A DNA stretch of 64,000 nt from Pectinophora gossypiella (GCF_024362695.1 NC_065414.1:8883501-8947500), one strand, 5' to 3'. Counted from the first letter of the stretch, positions 34,501-45,590 are shown. The notes: generated by a model from the letters alone, not told the origin. A program made the numbers and translations.

Positions 34501-36616
34501 CTACATTACCCTCAGAAGAGCTTCCGTTTCCTCGTAGTTCAGTTGTTGAAGCCACGCCATAAGGTTTTTCTTAAGTTCGAACTTGTTAAGATGATAAATT
34601 TTTACTGCTTGGTTAATCTTATTATATAAGAATCCGCTTAGTACCCGGTGATGGCGCTTGGCTAGAGCGGTTCTATGCGCTACGGGGGGGCAAACTATGT
34701 CCGATCGACGCTTCTTGATGTAGATACCTGGATCAAATGGTAAGGCAGCGTGTTTTCTAATGGTGGTCTGGAGTACAAACAACTGTCTCACCGTTAACAC
34801 TTTGCAATCTGCGTATAGATCGTCCGTGGGGAAAAGAAATGGCCTCCTTGTCATAACTTTAAGAACAGCCCGCTGTGCTCTCTCTAAGCGCAAGAACCTA
34901 TCCTTGCAGGCTCCACCCCAAGCAGTAACACAATAGCCAAGTAAAGATTGGCAGAGTCCAAAGTATACCATTTTAATGGTGTCTGCATCAGTATAGTGGC
35001 GTAATTTTTTAAAAACGTATATTAACTTTCTAACTCGAGATACTAGTTGATTAATATGGTTTTGCCAATCCAGCCGTTCATCAATATAGACCCCCAGATA
35101 TTTAATGCAAGTTTCTCTCGATAAGGACTGACAGTTGCAGGTAGTAGATTGGTTGGAACAAGTATGAGCTTTTAGGTCTAATGAGGTAGCTGATTTAGAC
35201 TTCTTGAGATTAAAAGTGATAAAATTGGTTTTTGACAGATTCAGCGTCAGTTGATTCTGGGATAGCCAAAACATGACTATAGATAACGCGTACTCCGCCC
35301 GATCCCTAGTTGTTTTCCAATCAGGACTGCTAACAAAAATGGCAGTGTCATCAGCGTATGTATATATACTGCAGTGAGGTAGCTGAAGCCTGCACATATC
35401 GTTTATATACAATATAAAGAGTGTTGGCCCCAAAATGCTACCTTGCGGTACTCCAAACAGCTGGTTATTTTCGTAGTCACTAGTCATTTTATTAATTGTA
35501 ACAGCCTGGGAGCGTTCTGTCAGATAACTTTTGAATATTTCCAGCGACGAACCTCTTACACCATACCGTTCCATCCTCGAAATTAAGATAGGGACAGATA
35601 TGGTGTCAAAAGCTTTGGAGAGATCTAGAAAAATCGCCAAGCATTTATTTTTTTTGTCCAGATTTTCAACCGCCTGGTCAACGAGAGAAGTAACAGCCAT
35701 TTCCGTAGATTTATCCCGTCGAAAGCCGAATTGGTTCCGGGCAATTAATCCCTTAGATTCTAAATAACTTAGCAAGCGAACATTTAAGGCTTTCTCTAAA
35801 ATTTTAGATATTGTTGGTAGGACAGATATAGGTCTATAATTATTCATAATCTTTTTGTCTCCGCTTTTGAATACGGGATGAACCAGGGCTTTCTTGAGAG
35901 CTTTTGGAAATATGCCAGTAGAAAATGTGAGGCGACAAATGTGAGTGATCAAAGGTACCAAAACCACACGAGAGGACTTGAGTAGGCTGGCTGAAATACC
36001 ATCCCAGCCGACAGCACAGTCACTTTTCAGACCCAAAATCAGGCGCTCGATTTCAGCATTATCGACATCCAGTAAAACAAGCGAGTTGGGCTGCGGAGGC
36101 AGCGTCGTATCTAAGTGGTGAGCCCCTTGTAGGTTTTTAGTTTTATTTGCCAATTGTCGTCCAATGTTTAAAAAATATGAGTTTACTGTGTTGAGTGATA
36201 GATTAGGGTTGTTGGGGCAAACATTCAATAGGTCCGCTGGCGGTGGAGAAATTTGTTTAAGATAAGTTAAGTTCTTGATAGTGTTCCATGTGGCTTTAGA
36301 ATTATGTTTTGATTTGTACAGTTCGTGTTTGTTATGTGTGTGTTTAAGATTCTTTAGAAGTTTGTTAAGAAAATTTCGGTATCTCAGGTAAGTTATTTTT
36401 AGAATGTTATTATCAGGGTTTCTTTTAAGTTTGCCGTGCATTTTATCGCGGTTCCGCATACAGCGCAACAGTCCAGCAGTAATCCACGGCTTGATGTTAC
36501 GTTTACTTCGTGATATAACAGCAATTCTTGTGTGCTTTTTAATAATATGTGTCAGGGATGAGATCAAACGGTTAGTGGCACAGTCAGGGTCACTAGCATT
36601 CAACACATCAGAAAAG
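34501..36616 (-). CDS. LINE ORF2, reverse transcriptase domain (C-terminal part)
   Basis: About 705 codons ending ALLRVM. Motifs of LINE reverse transcriptase in order: ALVHPVFKSGDKKIMNNYRP, PISVLPTISKILEK, NQFGFRRDKSTEMAV, AIFLDLSKAFDT (first catalytic Asp), GVPQGSILGPTLFILYINDM, the catalytic YADDTAIF, LTLNLSKTNFI, YLGVYIDERLDW, and a C-terminal region with SLLGYCVTAWGGA. All key residues are present with no stop or frameshift, so the protein would be complete if rejoined to the endonuclease part. The beginning of this open stretch (TTG codon at 36630) lies within the inserted transposon end. Confidence 0.9.
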
Positions 36617-38279
36617 TCCCCAAGTAGCAACCGATTGTCTTAAAAGAGAATTGTAGATATCTTGAAGGCAAGTAGACTAAATCAAGCCCTTGTCTTGGAT
36701 AAGTCTTATATGTCTCCAAGATATCCCTCAAGATGTCTTGAAGATACAGTTTAGTAAAAGTGGGCACATACTTTAACTCTTATACAAGACAGACTTAAGA
36801 CAACGTTAAGTCAGACTTAAACCCTACTTTAGACAATGTTCTTGCGTATTCTAAACTTAGAATTCTTGTAGTATCACTTAATACCAAAAATGTATACTTG
36901 AAGATATCTACAATACTTAGTTAAGACTATAGGATTGAATTGCACTGAGTCAATTGTCACTTAACGAAGTAAAACTTCAGGTCATACTAAAACGATTTTT
37001 ACTTCACGCGTCTTTATTTTAGAATATAATGGCGAACATTTACATTAACACAAGAAATGAAGTCTGTAAGAAAATGGCGTCTAAAATATTTGTTAAGTTG
37101 TTTTAACAAAAGGTTATTCTGCCGTTTCACATACAGGAAATTATAAACGCATGATTGTTTCTCGTGTAAAATCGATAGAAAGTGTTAAAAAACAGAAGGG
37201 CCTTTAATATACCAGAAAAATAATAATAAAATTTGGATTGATTATTCAGCAAATAAAAAAAATGGTGACATATAGTATAGAGAAATTCATTTTGTATTAA
37301 TATGTGACAGCTGAACGCAGTAATTGTTACTACAACAGAGATATATATTAATTTACTTCAGTTTTTGACGATAATATTGTCAAAAAAATATTACATGTTT
37401 TCTTCCTGTAAGTGCAAAATGGCGTTAAGTAATATTTTTCTAAATGAAGTAAGACTTTAGAAACAATTGATTTCGTAAGAATCAGTTTAGAAAAGTAAAG
37501 TCAAGTTGCACTTCATCAAGTACTAGTTAAGATAAATTTTACTTCAATTGTCTAGGAGTATACCAACTTAAGACAAAAAGTATTTAGTGAATTCCTACTT
37601 AAAACTCTTATGTCTAAAGTGATCCTCTATTTTGATTTAGTAAAGTAATGTCGTAAAATCATGTTTGTTTATTTTGTGCCAGAATCATCTATGTAACAAG
37701 TAACAATTAAAATCGAACAAGCTTTTAAAACCTATGGAAAGTATGTTTGTTTGAGAGGTAAGTTTTTCGACTCGTAGAAGATAAAAAATATTGTTATGCT
37801 GAGTTCTTACTTGGATAGGAATGTGATTTACTTAATTATTTAATATTTATCGCAATTGGAACTAACAAACATAAACTCAATTTGCTAATGAGTCTCCGCG
37901 CATACATTCTCATAGGTACATGGTTCGCTGACGCAAAGTAGGTACGATCACCGCGCTTCTAATTGCCAACGGAAACAATGTGATTATACGTATTGTAAAA
38001 ATTTACGAGTATCCGTTGAATATTGTATATACGAAGAACCCTTGCAATTTGATTAACGTCATGTGTGTAGTTTCTAAGCCCACCAAAAACATTATTGTTA
38101 AAAAAGGCCAGAATCATCTATGTAACTCCCGATGACTTTATCAAGCTAAAAAAATAAAGGAATCGAATCTAATGCCCACTTTAAATGCATTTAACCATAC
38201 ACAAAACTTAAAATAGATATGTTTTGTTTATGATTGTGAATAAAGCTTAGTTAAAAATAGGTACATTTTTAAAATTATT

Positions 38280-38720
38280 AAAAGAAAGAATGAAAGAAGA
38301 AAGAAAAGTATCTAGACACGCGGTAGCGTATCAAGCCAAGTTCAAGAAATAGAACTGGCGAGCCGCACCGTGTGTAATATTACACGAACCATTTGCAGCC
38401 ACTTTTGACCCCCTCATAAATCAAAAACTATTTTACATAAACGTATCAAATCGTATCGTATCGTATCGTAAATTTGGCTCATATATTGAGACTTGTGAGA
38501 TACATATAAGTGTTCTAAATTTCATAAGCTTATCTCAAACGGTTATTTAGATATTAATGTACAAAAATCCTCATTTTTATCATTGACTGACTGACTGACT
38601 GACCTATAAATCAAAAGTCTAACCCAGTTCCAGATGATCCTAGAGAGTTAAAATTTGGTATTTGGTAAGATAGGTAATTAGATGAATATAAAGGAAAAAA
38701 TAATAAACTGGCAAATTTTT
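38280..38720 (+). repeat. repeat relic inside the 3.6-kb element
   Basis: Purine-rich GAAAGAAGAAAGAAAAG, an ATCGT microsatellite (38450-38470), and GACTGACTGACTGACTGACC (38584 on) followed by CAGTTCCAGATGATCCTAGA. The GACT array followed by such a sequence is a common invertebrate repeat motif. Confidence 0.5.
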
Positions 38721-38859
38721 AATTATTAGATTCTATTATGAACGCTTAACATAAATACCTAATTAGTGCCTGTACCTAACTATAGATGTAAGAATCAGTA
38801 AGTAATCAAAACTCATGACAGCCGGTCTTTTTGTGGTAGGTATGTGGATTAACTTAACA

Positions 38860-39045
38860 TAACATACAATCACGCCTATATCGGGGTAGGCAGAGCACTA
38901 AGTGATCATAAAACCACTTGATGCCATATTCGACAAGTACTTTAAGGGTAGGTAAGCAAGTTGGAACATGTGTTTAGCGGTCGGTGATAGGTTGTCAGCT
39001 TTTCGCCCACGATACAACACAACTCACATCCATTTTACTGGCTTT
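38860..39045 (-). repeat. RTE-like 3' fragment inside the 3.6-kb element
   Basis: AATCACGCCTATATCGGGGT, AGGCAGAGCAC parallels the 3' end of the RTE relic at 45258-45590 (ACTCACGCCTATTTCCCACC, GGGGTAAGCAGAGAC). Confidence 0.45.
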
Positions 39046-40241
39046 TTATTTTTTTTAACTTAACGTGAATCTTAAACGAGTTTAATAGGTATTCAAATGT
39101 ATTATATCTATAAAGTCGACTTTTAGTTTTGAATTTGTCCTTTTAAAAGGACCCACGCGTTACGAGGATATGTACTTACCTACAATAAGACAGACCTTAG
39201 GCTACAATATATTTATGTTATAAGAAGATATGATATGTTATACTGTTACTTATAAATAAATTTCAGGACTGACCATTGAACTTGGCACCCATTTAGATCT
39301 CACTTCTTTTGTCGTTGAAGTCAACAACCAAAGCATTGCATAATATTGAACTTGGCTCTCATTTCACATTTATGTTTTTGATTGGATTTATTTATTATTA
39401 GACTAATAGGTACCTAATTTTATATTTGAACTTAGCAGGTTTTACTATAAAACTCGATTTTTCATGGTGTAGTGTTACCGTGCGCTTAGATTAGGTTAGA
39501 CTAGCTTAGTCATTTTTGAGAAGATTTGTGCGAGACGTAGGTACCTGGGCCGCCACACGCTGGATCGGATTTGAAAAACAGGAACTTACGATTTTTTTGC
39601 CAAAATTAAATGATTGTGTTATACCAATCGATGTAAAAAAATGATGGCAATGAAGAAGATATCGCATCGCTAACAAAAACAGTGGGATGTGCATTATCAC
39701 AGGTTAATTTTCTGTAAGTATTTAATATTCTGCCTTCGAAAATCACCAGATCATTTTATTATTTGGACTTCATCCATCTTTCTGCTTGCTTCTATTTCGA
39801 TTTTATCGTCCATTGAATAGACTTATCTTATGTTTTACTTATTGTAGTCAAAAACGAATAAAACAGTCTTGTATAGGAGCAACAAATAATAAAAATTGCC
39901 TTAAGTATATCTAGGCAATCAATTTTTACTTTACAAGACTAAACTGATACTTCACTAAATCAATTTAGTGTTAAGTGAGCCTTCAAATAATCTGAGTAAA
40001 GTAAAAGAATACTTGTAGACTTAACAGTAGGCTGAGATAAGACTAAATAGTTTTGTGAATACTTAACTTGGTTTTGTGTATTCTAAATTATCTAAAGTAG
40101 GATTTGTTGAAAACTATATAGAATTAAAGAAGGAAATGAATTTATGAAGTCCTAATAAGTCCTATTTGATTTGGATAAATCTCACTTTAGCTAAAGTTTA
40201 GACATATATGACTTAATCACAATTCTTGATTGCTACTTGGG

Positions 40242-41140
40242 TCAGCAATTGCTATATCTACGTGTATAGATCTATGATCAATATATGTCCGGATTTTATT
40301 AGTGGATGGTAATGTAGCACAAGTGAAGAGGACCAGAAGTGTAGGGCAGTGGTCCGTTATGTATGAGTCAATTACAAAGCATGCCGACTTGTTGCTCGAT
40401 TTAATTATAACATGATCGAGACAACTATCTTTACGGGTAGGTAGGTCGTACGCTGGTAACATGCCATGGGAAGCTACCATATTCAGGTACTCATCTGGTC
40501 GCCGACAATGATCATTACCTGTACATTTTATATTAATATTAATATCACCCATAATCACTAGGTTCGGATATGATGATAAAAGAAGAAGCTGTTCATCAAG
40601 ACTTGTTACGAATAGTTCTGTGTTAGATACAGAAGGTGACCTATATATAGCTATAAGAGCAAAAGAGTTACTAATCTCACAAACAAGGCAGGCCGCATCC
40701 CTCAAAATCGTAGACTCGTAGACTGTGCAAACCAGATTGTTTTTAATATACATCACTACTCCATCGTTCCGGTTCTTCAATGTCATCGTTTGATGCATTG
40801 TATATCCAGTCATGGTTGGTACTACCGGTATAGTCTTGAGCCAACATTCGGATAAAATAATGATGTCACATTCAAAATTTAGTGATACAAGTAGGGCGCT
40901 AAGCTCATCGAAATTACTATTAATGCTGCAAATATTAAGGTGAAAAACAGTTATAGATTTTTTATTTAGCTGTAGATGCTGCGAACATTGCTGAGGGGAA
41001 CATCTAATAGTGTTTGTTATGCTGAGAGCCTCAAGCTCTACAGAAAGATCATTTAAATTGTGCATAATCAAATGAAAAATTGGATTTAGATATAATGTCA
41101 GTATTATAGTACCTAAAGCTCTCAACACATCGCAGGACAA
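40242..41140 (-). CDS. LINE ORF2, apurinic-type endonuclease domain (N-terminal part)
   Basis: The product has the exonuclease-endonuclease fold motifs in order: FHLNICSINSNFDEL near residue 70, IIILSECWL (catalytic Glu), VVMYIKNN, ALIAIYRSPS, NLVIMGDINI (catalytic Asp; family usually GDFN) and ITDHCPTLL (catalytic Asp-His pair). It nicks target DNA to prime reverse transcription. The frame continues in the RT part if the 3.6-kb insertion and one TC are removed; as it stands it reads seven insertion codons and stops at 40217. The start may be the first ATG or a later one (MHNLNDL). Confidence 0.8.
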
Positions 41141-41420
41141 AGTATGTGATTACAAAACCCTTGCTTATTAAAAGTGTAGTTTTAATGAGAAATATCGACT
41201 GAATTGGATTCGAATTTGATATTATAAAGAATGCATAATTTGTAGAGTGATTATTGTAATTGTGTGAGTGTGTCGGGTGTTGCTGTGGCTGATACAAAGC
41301 ATAGGAAGGCAAAAGTATAATATAAAATAGTTTGAAAAATATCTTAGAACTGCTTAAAACTAATAATATAATAACATTAATCGTGATTGGAAGAACAATG
41401 ACATTGGCATGAATTATTAG

Positions 41421-41807
41421 TCATATTGAGGATGGTGATAACTTTTTTAAACATTGCATTGAATAAATACGTTTGGCTTTCGTTGTTTCATCTTCCTGTA
41501 AATAGATCTTGCCATGTGATGACCAGCAGAATTTCCAGCCGACTTTCTTCGCTAATTCTCGTGCATGGAAGAAAAGTTTCCGATCCGAGGCTGGCAGATA
41601 TTCAGACACATACACCGGTTGCTTAGGCCCATTTATACCAAGGTGGCCTGTGTTTATTTTATTGTCCTTGTCATGTTTCTTATTAAAATCGCGAGTACAT
41701 TTTAGTAGGTTGCTTTTCATGTAGACAGTAGAAAATTCAACACAAATCGGTTTGTTCGTGTTTGGTTTGCCGGACAGTCTACGTATATCACGAATATCGG
41801 ATGTCAA
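41421..41807 (-). CDS. LINE ORF1 protein, C-terminal part
   Basis: Open frame of 128 codons ending before ORF2. The product reads LSGKPNTNKPICVEFSTVYM, HLGINGPKQPVYVSEYLPAS, then RKLFFHARELAKKVGWKFCW and GKIYLQEDETTKA. This YLP-R-LF--AR--A---G--F-W---G-I--R-- pattern is typical of the end of ORF1 proteins in insect CR1/L2/jockey-group LINEs, which bind RNA and form particles. The N-terminal part, including any zinc finger or coiled coil, is beyond the truncation at about 41840. Confidence 0.7.
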   Translation of the reverse strand: MTSDIRDIRRLSGKPNTNKPICVEFSTVYMKSNLLKCTRDFNKKHDKDNKINTGHLGINGPKQPVYVSEYLPASDRKLFFHARELAKKVGWKFCWSSHGKIYLQEDETTKAKRIYSMQCLKKLSPSSI

Positions 41808-41847
41808 AATAGCAATATCTAGAGATTTGCCAAGTTGTGTGACGAAG

Positions 41848-41946
41848 CTGTGAAAATAAGGCCGCCTATTGTACTAATTCTATTTCTCTTTTGTTTTGTA
41901 TTTTTTTTTCCTGTTTGTGCAATAAAGTATTTGTTATGTTATGTTA
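41848..41946 (+). repeat. retroelement 3' tail (family G)
   Basis: TAAGGCCGCCTATTGTACT, TGTTTGTGCAATAAAGTATT, then a TTATG-type tail. Confidence 0.65.
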
Positions 41947-42063
41947 TATTAATTTAAAGGTCGGCCATATTGATTGAGACAGGAAATACAAATTAATACG
42001 CAGCTATCGGTTTCAATAATCCAGATTTTTGTTTGGATAAACTTCGAATATGTTAATCTCAAC

Positions 42064-42207
42064 CGGAGGGGGTATGGAGCATACTCCACCACGCTGCTCC
42101 AGTGCGGGTTGGTGGAGGTGTTTTTACGGCTAATAGCCGGGACCAACGGCTGATTGAGGGGAGGCCTGTGCCCAGCAGTGGGACGTATATAGGCAGTTTA
42201 TGTCTGT
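42064..42207 (+). repeat. SINE family B with 5' inversion and 13-bp target duplication
   Basis: TGTTAATCTCAAC flanks it (42051-42063 and 42208-42220). The first part (to 42150) is the inner family B segment in reverse orientation (GGGTATGGAGCATACTCCAC, GGGACCAACGGC); from 42151 the family B 3' end follows in forward orientation (TGATTGAGGGGAGGCCTGTG to CAGTTTATGT). The two parts abut without loss relative to the copy at 32048-32377. Confidence 0.85.
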
Positions 42208-42540
42208 TGTTAATCTCAACTTTAATATATAGATAGGTACTTACATCATTCTGATATTCTATGTAATACAGACTCTTATTACCAGTTACTTGGTAGAAAT
42301 TGCTTTAGATCAACTATGCCGCTCATTTGTACTCCTTATTTATTGATTTCATTATTTATTGTAAGTGTACGGGAGAACATAAAAACACTATCTAACGATA
42401 AGCGAGAGTCAAAATGCACAACTTATTTTTAACAGAAATCTTGCTCTAGTCTCCTTTATATTGTAATGTGTAAGTTTTTAAGTTATGTTATGCGGATTCA
42501 TAATATTATAAGCAAAAAGAAAATAAGTAAAAGTGCTCAC

Positions 42541-42751
42541 CAACAACAGTGAGCCGAAAAGACAGGCTGATCTTCGGCTCAGTGGATACTTGGCACTCGT
42601 ATGCGCCAGAGTCGCGTGGCTGTGCGGGCGCCACTCGCAGCGTCCACTCGTCGGAGCCGTCCGCGTGGAGCGCCGCGAACCGCGCGTCGCTGCTGTATGT
42701 GTGCACCCCCACTGTCAGGATGTGCAGGTCACGTTTGCGAATCCAGGATAC
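42541..42751 (-). CDS. dpr: dpr-like exon 2 of the visible part (rest of Ig1)
   Basis: Bounded by a TTTCCAG acceptor and a G|GTGAGC donor, phase 0 in and phase 1 out, 70 codons plus one base. It encodes the Ig1 core: VSWIRKRDLHILTVG with the core tryptophan (visible residue 48), then DGSDEWTLRV and the DSGAYECQVSTEP strand with the second Ig1 cysteine (residue 98), ending SFRLTVV. WIRKRDLHILT and YECQVST are near-invariant in insect Dpr proteins; the DGSDEWTLR version points to the Dpr8-like subgroup, a memory-based inference. Third-position GC is very high compared with the flanking intron. Confidence 0.95.
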
Positions 42752-42814
42752 CTGGAAATAAGAAGTGATTGTAGGAAGAAAGAGATATTGAATATGTTAC
42801 ATAACATAACATAA

Positions 42815-42990
42815 TCTCACGTTCCCAATGGAGTAGTCAGAAGCACATGCATCGCAAGATGAACTAAGTACGATCACCTGTGTGTGCCAACTGTGTTAGT
42901 GAAAATTGCGCTTAAGATAAGTAAATTAATAAATTCATAAACGCATTGGTGCAAGTCCAATACCATGGTTCGAAACGGCGCTTCCCATTT
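42815..42990 (-). repeat. repeat family F
   Basis: CAATGGAGTAGTCAGAAGCA, GATGAACTAAGTACGATCAC, CCAACTGTGTTAGTGAAAAT, GCATTGGTGCAAGTCCAAT. Confidence 0.6.
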
Positions 42991-43805
42991 GAGAAGCAAA
43001 CTGGAATATTTTACGATGCTGAATATCAAAGAACATCAAAATAAGACAACTTAAAAAAGTGAGATGATTCAGAAGGCACGTTTCGCCTTTGATGCCAGAT
43101 TCCTAACCCAAACATCCACCTACCCACATAGCGCACTAGAGAGCGTATTTTTATGTGAAATTAATCTCAAGTGGGGTGACGGCGATGGGGTAGACAGCAA
43201 CCACAGAATTCCACACTACCTTCTTCTACTCTCATCATGGTCTTCATGCTTCATGGCTACTTTAGCAATAAATTAGTTGTGAATTACTTACATATTATAA
43301 TTATGTAAGATATTCACGAGGCACAGAATACCGCGAAATTGGTTTCACTAATATATTTGATATTACATCGTTATTTTTTTCCGGAAACGAAAATGTCCCA
43401 AAACAACAAATAATTGGATTAATAAGAAATTCAATTATTATATAAATACAATACGGAAATGGTCCGGAACCAAATCCTAATGAATGTCGATTGAAGGTTA
43501 TCTATCACCCATTTGACACACACAGACCACACACTCACTACCACACCCCCAGACCACTCGATCCACTACAGGGTTGTTAGTAATTTGATTATATGAGAGC
43601 CAAGATGAACAGAACAAAGATGTCACCATCTTTGATCGCCAGATTACTTCTTTACTGAGAAGAGAAATCATTATAACATAAATGTGAGGACCTTAGTAGT
43701 CCTGTTATATATAAAACATTGGCGTCAGATATACCGGAGCCCGAACCAGAAATGAGTCGTAACGTGTAATAAATTGACAATATTATTATTAATCGAGGAA
43801 TTATT
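42991..43805. other. intronic sequence without clear features
   Basis: No gene or repeat recognised. Confidence 0.35.
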
Positions 43806-44092
43806 AATTGAGGAGATCGGTGGCGCAGCGGTAAACGCGCTCGGCCTGCGATTGTTGAAGTTAAGTAACTTTCGCAAAGGCCGGTCATAGGATGGGTGAC
43901 CACAAAAAAAAAAAGTTTTCATCTCGAGCTCCTCCGTGCTTCGGAAGGCACATTAAGCCGTTGGTCCCGGCTGCATTAGCAGTCGTTAATAACCACCAAT
44001 CCGTACTGGGTTCGCGTGGTGGTTTAAGGCCATCCATCTATCCATCCATAGGGAAGGCCCGTGCCCCAGCAGTGGGGACGTTAATGGGCGGG
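43806..44092 (+). repeat. SINE family C, full length
   Basis: GAGGAGATCGGTGGCGCAGC head, GGTAAACGCGCTCGGCC, CCGGTCATAGGATGGGTGAC, CGTGCTTCGGAAGGCACATT, end GTGCCCCAGCAGTGGGGACG. Confidence 0.8.
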
Positions 44093-44157
44093 TGATTATT
44101 ATTAATCTTATTATTTACAACTAAGCATTTTATTATGTTGGTATCATTAATGTGTTT

Positions 44158-44315
44158 ATTGCACCATCCCGTGCTCCAATGCATAAACTTCTTTCACCCT
44201 AAGGTTGCCTGGCAAAAATTGCTATTTAGCAATAAGGCCGCCTATTGTGTTTATTTTTATTCGTATGTTTATGTCCTGTGTATATGTCCTGCAATAAAGT
44301 ATTGATGAATTGATC
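44158..44315 (+). repeat. retroelement 3' tail (family G)
   Basis: TTGCACCATCCCGTGCTCCA, GGTTGCCTGGCAAAAATTGC, TAGCAATAAGGCCGCC, CTGCAATAAAGTATTGATGA. Confidence 0.7.
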
Positions 44316-44319
44316 TCAA

Positions 44320-45255
44320 TGAACTGATTGAATTATTAATCAGAAACTTAGGAAACATACGCAAGCGAGATAAAATACTAATCCAATACGAAAAAAATAG
44401 CTTAACTGTCGCTCGCATAGCAGGAGTAAGTGGAATGTAATAACTTGGTCTATTACAGAAGTGATCACGAATCAAATGTACTGGAAACTGGTCATTTAGA
44501 AGTCCATTTTAGCTGTAAGTTACCCCTTGTCGATGTTAGATTACATTGCATGTTTATTTGAAGTAATACTTGCAGTGTTTTGTTTGAAACAGAATATTAA
44601 AAATAAAAGTTTTTAAAACAGTCTAATTAATGATGAGTAAACAATTTCATAATTGATTACATTGACAATGTAGGATCATTACAGCCACTTCCTGCGTCCG
44701 TCCTAGACTATGCCCCGGTTGTGAGCTGAAGCTGTTCTCTTTAAACACTATGCAAAAGTCTGATCCAGAATATACTTGGTTAGTTAGCTGTCTAAACCCA
44801 TTTTTAAACAACGAAGCTGATGCAATAACACAATCGTACATTTAGCCTTTTTCAGTTCCAAGCCCATTTACCACAGAAAGAGTTTTATACGGATTTGTAT
44901 TCTGTACGGCTCGCTACGAGGTTTAAAAACTTTCCACGCGACACGGTTTCAAGCTTCCCCGAGACAAAACTAACCGGATATAACTGGATGTATCAAGACC
45001 AGACCAGATTCCCGCTGAAGTTTTTATGGGTCAAGCCTAGATCAGCTCAAGCTCATTGTAGAAAACGCAATCCGTATCGACGTTCCTTCTGCGGATTTAT
45101 CTGCTGTATAAAACAAGTCCTATTTGCAGTTAGTAACAGCGTTGGCTGTTTGGTGCTTTCTGTGGTTATTACTTTAAAGTCGCGGTTTTGCCGGCTACGG
45201 CGGCTGGTGGTGGAGATATGCTTTGGTTGACTTAAAAAACTTGAATTGACGTTTA
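44320..45255. other. intronic sequence without clear features
   Basis: Contains a 111-codon open frame (44895-45230, plus) whose product has no recognisable domain and is probably chance. Nothing else seen. Confidence 0.35.
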
Positions 45256-45257
45256 AC

Positions 45258-45590
45258 TACATACATAAACTCACGCCTATTTCCCACCGGGGTAAGCAGA
45301 GACTATGGAATTCCATTTGCTCCGATCCTGACATGCTTCTCTTGCTTCCTCCACATTCATCAATCGTTTCATACACGCACGCCGGTTCAGAATAGATCGT
45401 ACTGAACCTTTTCTAAGGACATCTCCAATTTGGTCAATGTACGTCCTAGGTCTTCCTCTGCCAGCCCTACCACTAACCTTCGCTTTATACATATACTGCT
45501 TTCGTAATCCTATTATCCTACATCCGCTCTATGTGTAGAAACTTAACATTCTCTTCTCAAGTTTAGTCACTATATCGTCTTTTACACCAC
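45258..45590 (-). mobile_element. RTE-like LINE relic, ORF2 C-terminus
   Basis: Minus strand reads KLEKRMLSF, then KQYMYKAKVSGRAGRGRPRT, YIDQIGDVLR and a short end at about 45275. LEKRMLRW-GH and KV-G-RGRGRPR--YIDQI are familiar RTE ORF2 C-terminal strings. An in-frame stop lies upstream, so it is a relic. The 3' end ACTCACGCCTATTTCCCACC is repeated elsewhere. Confidence 0.7.

Larger units (their letters stand above)
36619..40241. mobile_element. 3,623-bp non-autonomous DNA transposon with CCCAAGTAGCAA TIRs
   Basis: Left end CCCAAGTAGCAA (36619-36630) and right end TTGCTACTTGGG (40230-40241) are perfect 12-bp inverted repeats, flanked by TC (36617-36618 and 40242-40243). Deleting the element and one TC restores the LINE frame (IAIADFSDV). 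About 1 kb at the left and 400 bp at the right are crowded with ACTTAAG/AAGTCTTA-type strings in both orientations. No transposase frame is recognisable; the interior holds other repeat relics. Superfamily unassigned. Confidence 0.85.
33955..41840 (-). mobile_element. CR1/L2-like non-LTR retrotransposon, 5'-truncated, split by a DNA transposon
   Basis: Minus-strand LINE: end of ORF1 (41807-41421), ORF2 endonuclease (41140 down to 40242), ORF2 reverse transcriptase (36618 down to 34501), a 500-bp 3' UTR and a tail of ACTTTT-type repeats at 33960-34000. The insertion at 36619-40241 interrupts ORF2. Without it the LINE would be about 4.3 kb, with ORF2 of about 1000 codons, the usual CR1-group size. 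The 5' end stops near 41840 where another retroelement tail begins. Confidence 0.85.

Noticed and set aside
33955..41840. LTR retrotransposon or endogenous virus
   Set aside because: No long terminal repeats, protease, integrase or envelope; the endonuclease and YADD-type reverse transcriptase layout is that of a LINE.
44895..45230. 111-codon open frame, plus strand
   Set aside because: No domain, no splice context and no similarity I can name; likely chance within the intron.
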